A DNA stretch of 8,069 bases, taken from the NCBI GenBank assembly GCA_964585225.1, contig CAZPCZ010000064.1, positions 1-8,069 of the forward strand, given 5' to 3'. Positions within the stretch are counted from its first letter, which is position 1. Each line of letters begins with the position of its first letter. This stretch comes from CAZPCZ01 sp964585225. Its GTDB lineage: Bacteria; Patescibacteriota; Patescibacteriia; JACPHY01. Shown here one piece after another: positions 5,635 to 8,069 of the stretch. A program made the translations under genes and the position numbers. Under the pieces are notes generated by a model. The model worked only from the letters and a program-made list of their open reading frames with translations, did no database searches and had not been told where the DNA came from.

Positions 5635-6993
5635 TCAGCTCGCACTCAATCGTTCGTCAATTCTGCTGATGTCCCGCGGGAACAACGTTGCTTCTTTTAC
5701 GTTTTCGATACCGAGCAGCTTCGCGGTGAGGCGCTCTAAGCCGATGGCGAGGCCGCCTTCGGGAGGGAGGCCGTATTGGAAGGCCTCGAGGTAATACTTG
5801 AAGTGGTCGGGGTTGAGCCCGTGGCGCACCATGCTGGCTTTGAGCATGTCGTAGTCGTGGATGCGTTGGCTGCCGGTGGTGATTTCGACGCCGCGGAAGA
5901 GGAGGTCGAAGCCGAGGGTGACGTCGGGGTCGGTGGGGTCGGGCATGGTGTAGAACGGGCGCTTGGAGGTTGGGAAGTGGGTGACGAAGAGGAACTCGGA
6001 TCCTTTCTCCTTCGCGGACCACTCGCAGAGCTTGCGCTCGTGCTCGGGTTCGAGGTCCGGCTCGCCGACACACTCGATACCAAACTCTTTTTTGAGAATC
6101 TCTTGGGCTTCGCGGAGTTTCACGGATGGGATTTCCCGCGGGACATCCGGGAACGTCGCGTCCAGGAGTCGCATGTCGTCTAGGCATCGCTCACGAACGT
6201 GGGTGAGCATGTCCTCCAACACATCGCGCTCCATGCGCATGATGTCCCGGTGGTCCTCGATATAGCCGAACTCGAGGTCCATGCTCGTATACTCGTTGAT
6301 ATGACGACTCGTCGCGTGGAGTTCGGCGCGGTAGACGTTGCCGACGGTGAAGACGCGCTCGAAGACGCCGACCATGATCTGCTTGTAGAACTGCGGGGAC
6401 TGTGCAAGGAACGCCGACTTCCCGAAGTAGTCCACGGTGAAGACGTTCGCGCCGCCCTCGGTGGCACCGCCGACGAGCTTCGGGGCTTGAAACTCGACGA
6501 AATCTCGTCGGATGAGGGCCTGGCGAAATCCCTCAATGAGTGCGGCTTGAATGCGGAAAATCGCGCGGGCGCGTTCCGTGCGGAGCGTGAACGGGAGGTG
6601 GTCAAGGTACGTGTCGAGACCAACCTCTTTCGTCGCGTCGAATGGGAACGGCTGCGCGGTGGCGAGCACGTCGATTTCCTTCGCCGCAAGCTCGATGCGA
6701 CCGGTCTCGAGTTTTGGGTTCACTGCCTTTGGGCCGCGTTCTTTGATGAGGCCGGTGATGCGGAGGATGAAGCCGGGTTTGAGATCCTTGATTGACACCC
6801 CCTCTCGCTCCCCCTCAGAACGAGGGGGAGAAACGACAACGTCCTGCGTACACACGACTTGGAGGAGGCCGGTGCGATCACGGATATCGAGGAAGACGAT
6901 TTTGCCCATGTCGCGACGGGCGTCGATCTGGCCGGAGATGGTAACGGTTTGGCCGACCTGATCAGTGGTTTGGGTGATGAGGGTGCGGGACAT
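5635..6993 (-). CDS. aspS: Aspartyl-tRNA synthetase, archaeal/eukaryal-type
   Basis: A 452-residue class IIb synthetase that charges tRNA with aspartate. An N-terminal OB-fold anticodon domain covers about 1-110, followed by the catalytic domain. TEGGANVF (179-186) and AFLAQSPQFYKQ (194-205) precede motif 2, VYRAELHATSRHINEY (220-235); motif 3 is GGLAIGLERL (413-422), and it ends ENVKEATLFPRD (430-441). The length and these segments match the archaeal type; the bacterial GAD insertion domain is absent. Such enzymes are often non-discriminating and also make Asp-tRNA(Asn), which needs GatCAB; whether this one does cannot be read here. Residues 54-66 come from an inserted 38-bp repeat. ATG 6993 has no Shine-Dalgarno site; a hairpin repeat ends 7 bases before it. 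A promoter lies at 7063-7091. Confidence 0.95.
   Translation of the reverse strand: MSRTLITQTTDQVGQTVTISGQIDARRDMGKIVFLDIRDRTGLLQVVCTQDVVVSPPRSEGEREGVSIKDLKPGFILRITGLIKERGPKAVNPKLETGRIELAAKEIDVLATAQPFPFDATKEVGLDTYLDHLPFTLRTERARAIFRIQAALIEGFRQALIRRDFVEFQAPKLVGGATEGGANVFTVDYFGKSAFLAQSPQFYKQIMVGVFERVFTVGNVYRAELHATSRHINEYTSMDLEFGYIEDHRDIMRMERDVLEDMLTHVRERCLDDMRLLDATFPDVPREIPSVKLREAQEILKKEFGIECVGEPDLEPEHERKLCEWSAKEKGSEFLFVTHFPTSKRPFYTMPDPTDPDVTLGFDLLFRGVEITTGSQRIHDYDMLKASMVRHGLNPDHFKYYLEAFQYGLPPEGGLAIGLERLTAKLLGIENVKEATLFPRDISRIDERLSAS
6796..6833. repeat. 38-bp hairpin repeat (type B), in-frame copy inside aspS
   Basis: The outer blocks, 21 bases (6796-6816) and 12 bases (6822-6833), are identical to those at 422-459. 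Only the 5-base loop differs (AGAAC here). Read on the coding strand it encodes roughly residues 54-66 of AspRS (VSPPRSEGEREGV), in a loop of the OB-fold, and leaves the frame open on both sides. Confidence 0.8.
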
Positions 6994-7000
6994 AGCGGAC

Positions 7001-7033
7001 GGTGTGAGATCCTTCGCTGCGGCTCAGGATGAC
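7001..7033. repeat. Short hairpin repeat, copy 2 (type A), in the aspS leader
   Basis: It shares the first ten bases GGTGTGAGAT and 26 of 33 positions with the copy at 211-243. Its ATCCT/AGGAT stem (7009-7013 with 7026-7030) differs from copy 1 by paired changes. It lies between the predicted transcription start and the aspS ATG, so it would fold in the mRNA leader where a ribosome site would normally be. Confidence 0.6.
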
Positions 7034-7062
7034 ACAAGAAGGGTAGGGGGGGAACGACTCTC

Positions 7063-7091
7063 ATCGTAGCGTCGGAACCACTTCCGGGCAA
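7063..7091 (-). promoter_or_regulatory. Promoter of aspS
   Basis: On the minus strand TTGCCC (7091-7086, 4 of 6) is followed by 17 bases and TACGAT (7068-7063, 4 of 6). Transcription should start near 7056, giving a leader of about 60 bases that carries the type A repeat. It lies just behind the hairpin ending recO, as expected for a new transcription unit (aspS and the MGMT-domain gene). Confidence 0.5.
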
Positions 7092-7099
7092 CAGCGAAA

Positions 7100-7120
7100 C
7101 CCAGCCCGCGAGGGGCTGGG
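7100..7120 (-). terminator. Hairpin behind recO, probable weak terminator
   Basis: CCCAGCCC (7120-7113) and GGGCTGGG (7107-7100) on the minus strand form a perfect 8-bp stem with a 5-base loop, starting 16 bases after the recO stop codon. The tail is TTTCGCTGTT, a poor T-tract, so termination may be partial. Confidence 0.55.
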
Positions 7121-7136
7121 CTTCGAGTCGTTGCGC

Positions 7137-7913
7137 TCACGACTGGACCATGGTGGCAGCTGCCGGATCGCGCGTCAATGTGGGGAACGTGGGCGCTGTC
7201 CGCAACGGTTGCCAGAGGTGGGCCTCAAGGAGGCCCTGCGCGAATGCCATGAGCGTCATGGATGGCGAGAATGGCCTAAACGCAGCAGTCGCGACAGCGA
7301 GGTGTTCCCGGTCGCCGTCCGTGATCGGGGTGCCACTGCGGCTTGACGGAGCGCACGATTGGCAGACGAGACCACCGCGGAGCGGGACGCCGATCGCAGG
7401 ACCGGCTGGGAGGGCTATCCGACATTCAATGCAACGATCGAGCTGGGGCGCGTAGCCGAGGAGGCAGAGGAGGCGGAGGGTGAATGGGGTGGTGAGTGAA
7501 GTGATGAGGGATGAGGGATGAGGGATGAGGGATGAGGGATGTTGCTCGACCGCCACCAGCGCGTCGCGGAGGAGGTCGAAGAGGGCGACGTCGCGGTGCC
7601 CGTCGCGCGTGAGGTGGTCGACGCACTCGGCGATGTACGCGGCGACCTGCGCCCGCTCGTACGGTGCGGCAAGGGTCGCGCTGGACCGAATGGTACGCGC
7701 GAAGGTGATGCGGTCGATTGCCTTCCCCCGCGCGATGACGAGATCCACCTCTGCATACGGCTCGAGATGGCTGGCGAGCTTCGCTCGCGCCCGGCGCGTC
7801 CCCTTCCCGAGGAGTGAGAGCTTCCCATGCTCGCGCGTGTACGTGGTGTACAGGCGATCCCACTCCCCGATGTCGCGGCGGAGGAGGATGATGGCGGAAG
7901 TAGAGTAGATCAG
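7137..7913 (-). CDS. recO: DNA repair protein RecO
   Basis: About 258 residues. RecO loads RecA onto SSB-covered DNA with RecR (the RecFOR pathway). The N-terminal OB-fold reads STSAIILLRRDIGEWDRLYT, followed by EHGKLSLLGKGTRR and LASHLEPYAEVDLVIARG, typical of the family. The zinc site is Cys161, 164, 184 and 187 (RCIEC and VCQSC). No ATG, GTG or TTG fits the N-terminus: GTG 7748 would remove 55 conserved residues. The frame continues to a stop near 7950. AGGA at 7926-7923 sits 9 bases before CTG 7913 and 6 before ATT 7916, so a rare start codon is likely; I use CTG. Residues about 125-137 (HPSSLIPHPSSLI) come from a heptanucleotide array between the two halves of the protein. Confidence 0.88.
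   Translation of the reverse strand: MIYSTSAIILLRRDIGEWDRLYTTYTREHGKLSLLGKGTRRARAKLASHLEPYAEVDLVIARGKAIDRITFARTIRSSATLAAPYERAQVAAYIAECVDHLTRDGHRDVALFDLLRDALVAVEQHPSSLIPHPSSLITSLTTPFTLRLLCLLGYAPQLDRCIECRIALPAGPAIGVPLRGGLVCQSCAPSSRSGTPITDGDREHLAVATAAFRPFSPSMTLMAFAQGLLEAHLWQPLRTAPTFPTLTRDPAAATMVQS
7503..7541. repeat. Heptanucleotide tandem repeat inside recO
   Basis: Five full copies of GATGAGG plus four bases (7503-7541, 39 bases), perfect throughout. On the coding strand they give HPSSLIPHPSSLI. Seven is not a multiple of three, so gain or loss of one unit shifts the recO frame; only changes of three units keep it. Confidence 0.95.
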
Positions 7914-7920
7914 AATAAGA

Positions 7921-8027
7921 ATTCCTAATGACGAATTTCTGATTTCTAGTCAAATCCCAAGCGCCAATCTCCAATGACCGTGTCGGCTTGGGTATTTGGA
8001 TCTGGACATTGGTTATTGATTAGAAAC
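7921..8027. repeat. AT-rich palindromic intergenic repeat at the recO start
   Basis: The composition drops sharply compared with the GC-rich genes. Nested inverted repeats span the stretch: TTTCTAGTCAA (7943-7953) with TTGATTAGAAA (8016-8026), 10 of 11 paired, and CAAATCCCAAGC (7951-7962) with GCTTGGGTATTTG (7986-7998), paired except for one extra base. It resembles the AT-rich intergenic repeats common in CPR genomes. Its left edge reaches the first codons of recO. The remaining bases to the window edge (8028-8069) contain possible C-terminal ends of an upstream gene, but too little to call. Confidence 0.6.
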
Positions 8028-8047
8028 CTAGATCCTGCGTGAATCAA
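8019..8047 (-). promoter_or_regulatory. Promoter of recO
   Basis: On the minus strand TTGATT (8047-8042, 4 of 6) is followed by exactly 17 bases and TCTAAT (8024-8019, 5 of 6). Transcription would begin near 8012 and run about 100 bases through the palindromic repeat before recO. The -10 box is part of one arm of the palindrome. Confidence 0.5.
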
Positions 8048-8069
8048 CCCCATTTTTCAGCCGATGACC

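Noticed and set aside
5776..6183. 135-codon plus-strand frame across aspS
   Set aside because: Val/Glu/Gly-rich antisense shadow of a clearly conserved synthetase.
7045..7052. G-run as a possible G-quadruplex
   Set aside because: Only one long G-run with one short neighbour; four tracts are needed.
7503..7541. Possible CRISPR array
   Set aside because: The repeats are 7 bases and contiguous with no spacers; it is a simple tandem repeat in a gene.
8028..8069. C-terminal end of a gene upstream of recO
   Set aside because: Two minus-strand frames could end here (stops at 8030-8028 and 8046-8044), but fewer than 15 codons are visible and neither is recognisable.

Overview
The window looks like chromosomal DNA from a GC-rich member of the Patescibacteria (candidate phyla radiation, CPR). 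This is an inference. It rests on the archaeal/eukaryal-type (short, no GAD insertion) aspartyl-tRNA synthetase, on an 88-residue two-helix membrane protein of a type I associate with CPR genomes, on short genes with sparse Shine-Dalgarno sites, and on many short intergenic hairpin repeats, some of which have spread into coding sequence. TGA is used as a stop (recO, aspS, the FAD enzyme), so this is not a recoded Gracilibacteria/Absconditabacteria-type genome. The order or class cannot be fixed from this piece.

All convincing genes lie on the minus strand, so transcription runs from high to low coordinates. From right to left: an AT-rich palindromic repeat carrying a good promoter leads into recO, which has a non-ATG start and an in-frame run of heptanucleotide repeats. 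A weak terminator hairpin follows, then a promoter and a repeat-containing leader ahead of aspS. A small MGMT-domain gene follows aspS at 7 bases. A 99-bp imperfect palindrome separates these from cfa (cyclopropane fatty acid synthase), a YbaK/ProX-type aminoacyl-tRNA deacylase 5 bases behind cfa, and the 88-aa membrane protein. Next come an MBL-fold hydrolase, an FAD-dependent oxidoreductase of the LhgO/Mqo-like DAO group with its own promoter and a strong ribosome site, a clear intrinsic terminator, msrA (probably leaderless), a 291-bp repeat-rich gap with a consensus-like promoter, and the start of a small membrane protein that runs off the left edge.

Functionally the set mixes translation quality (aspS, the deacylase), DNA repair (recO, the MGMT-domain protein), oxidative-damage repair (msrA), membrane lipid modification (cfa) and two general enzymes. 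I see no mobile element with a transposase, no tRNA or rRNA, no CRISPR array and no multi-gene defence system. The unusual content is in the repeats: a 38-bp hairpin repeat present both behind msrA and in frame inside aspS, a slippage-prone 7-nt tandem array inside recO, a family of short hairpins with compensatory stem changes, and the long palindrome upstream of cfa.
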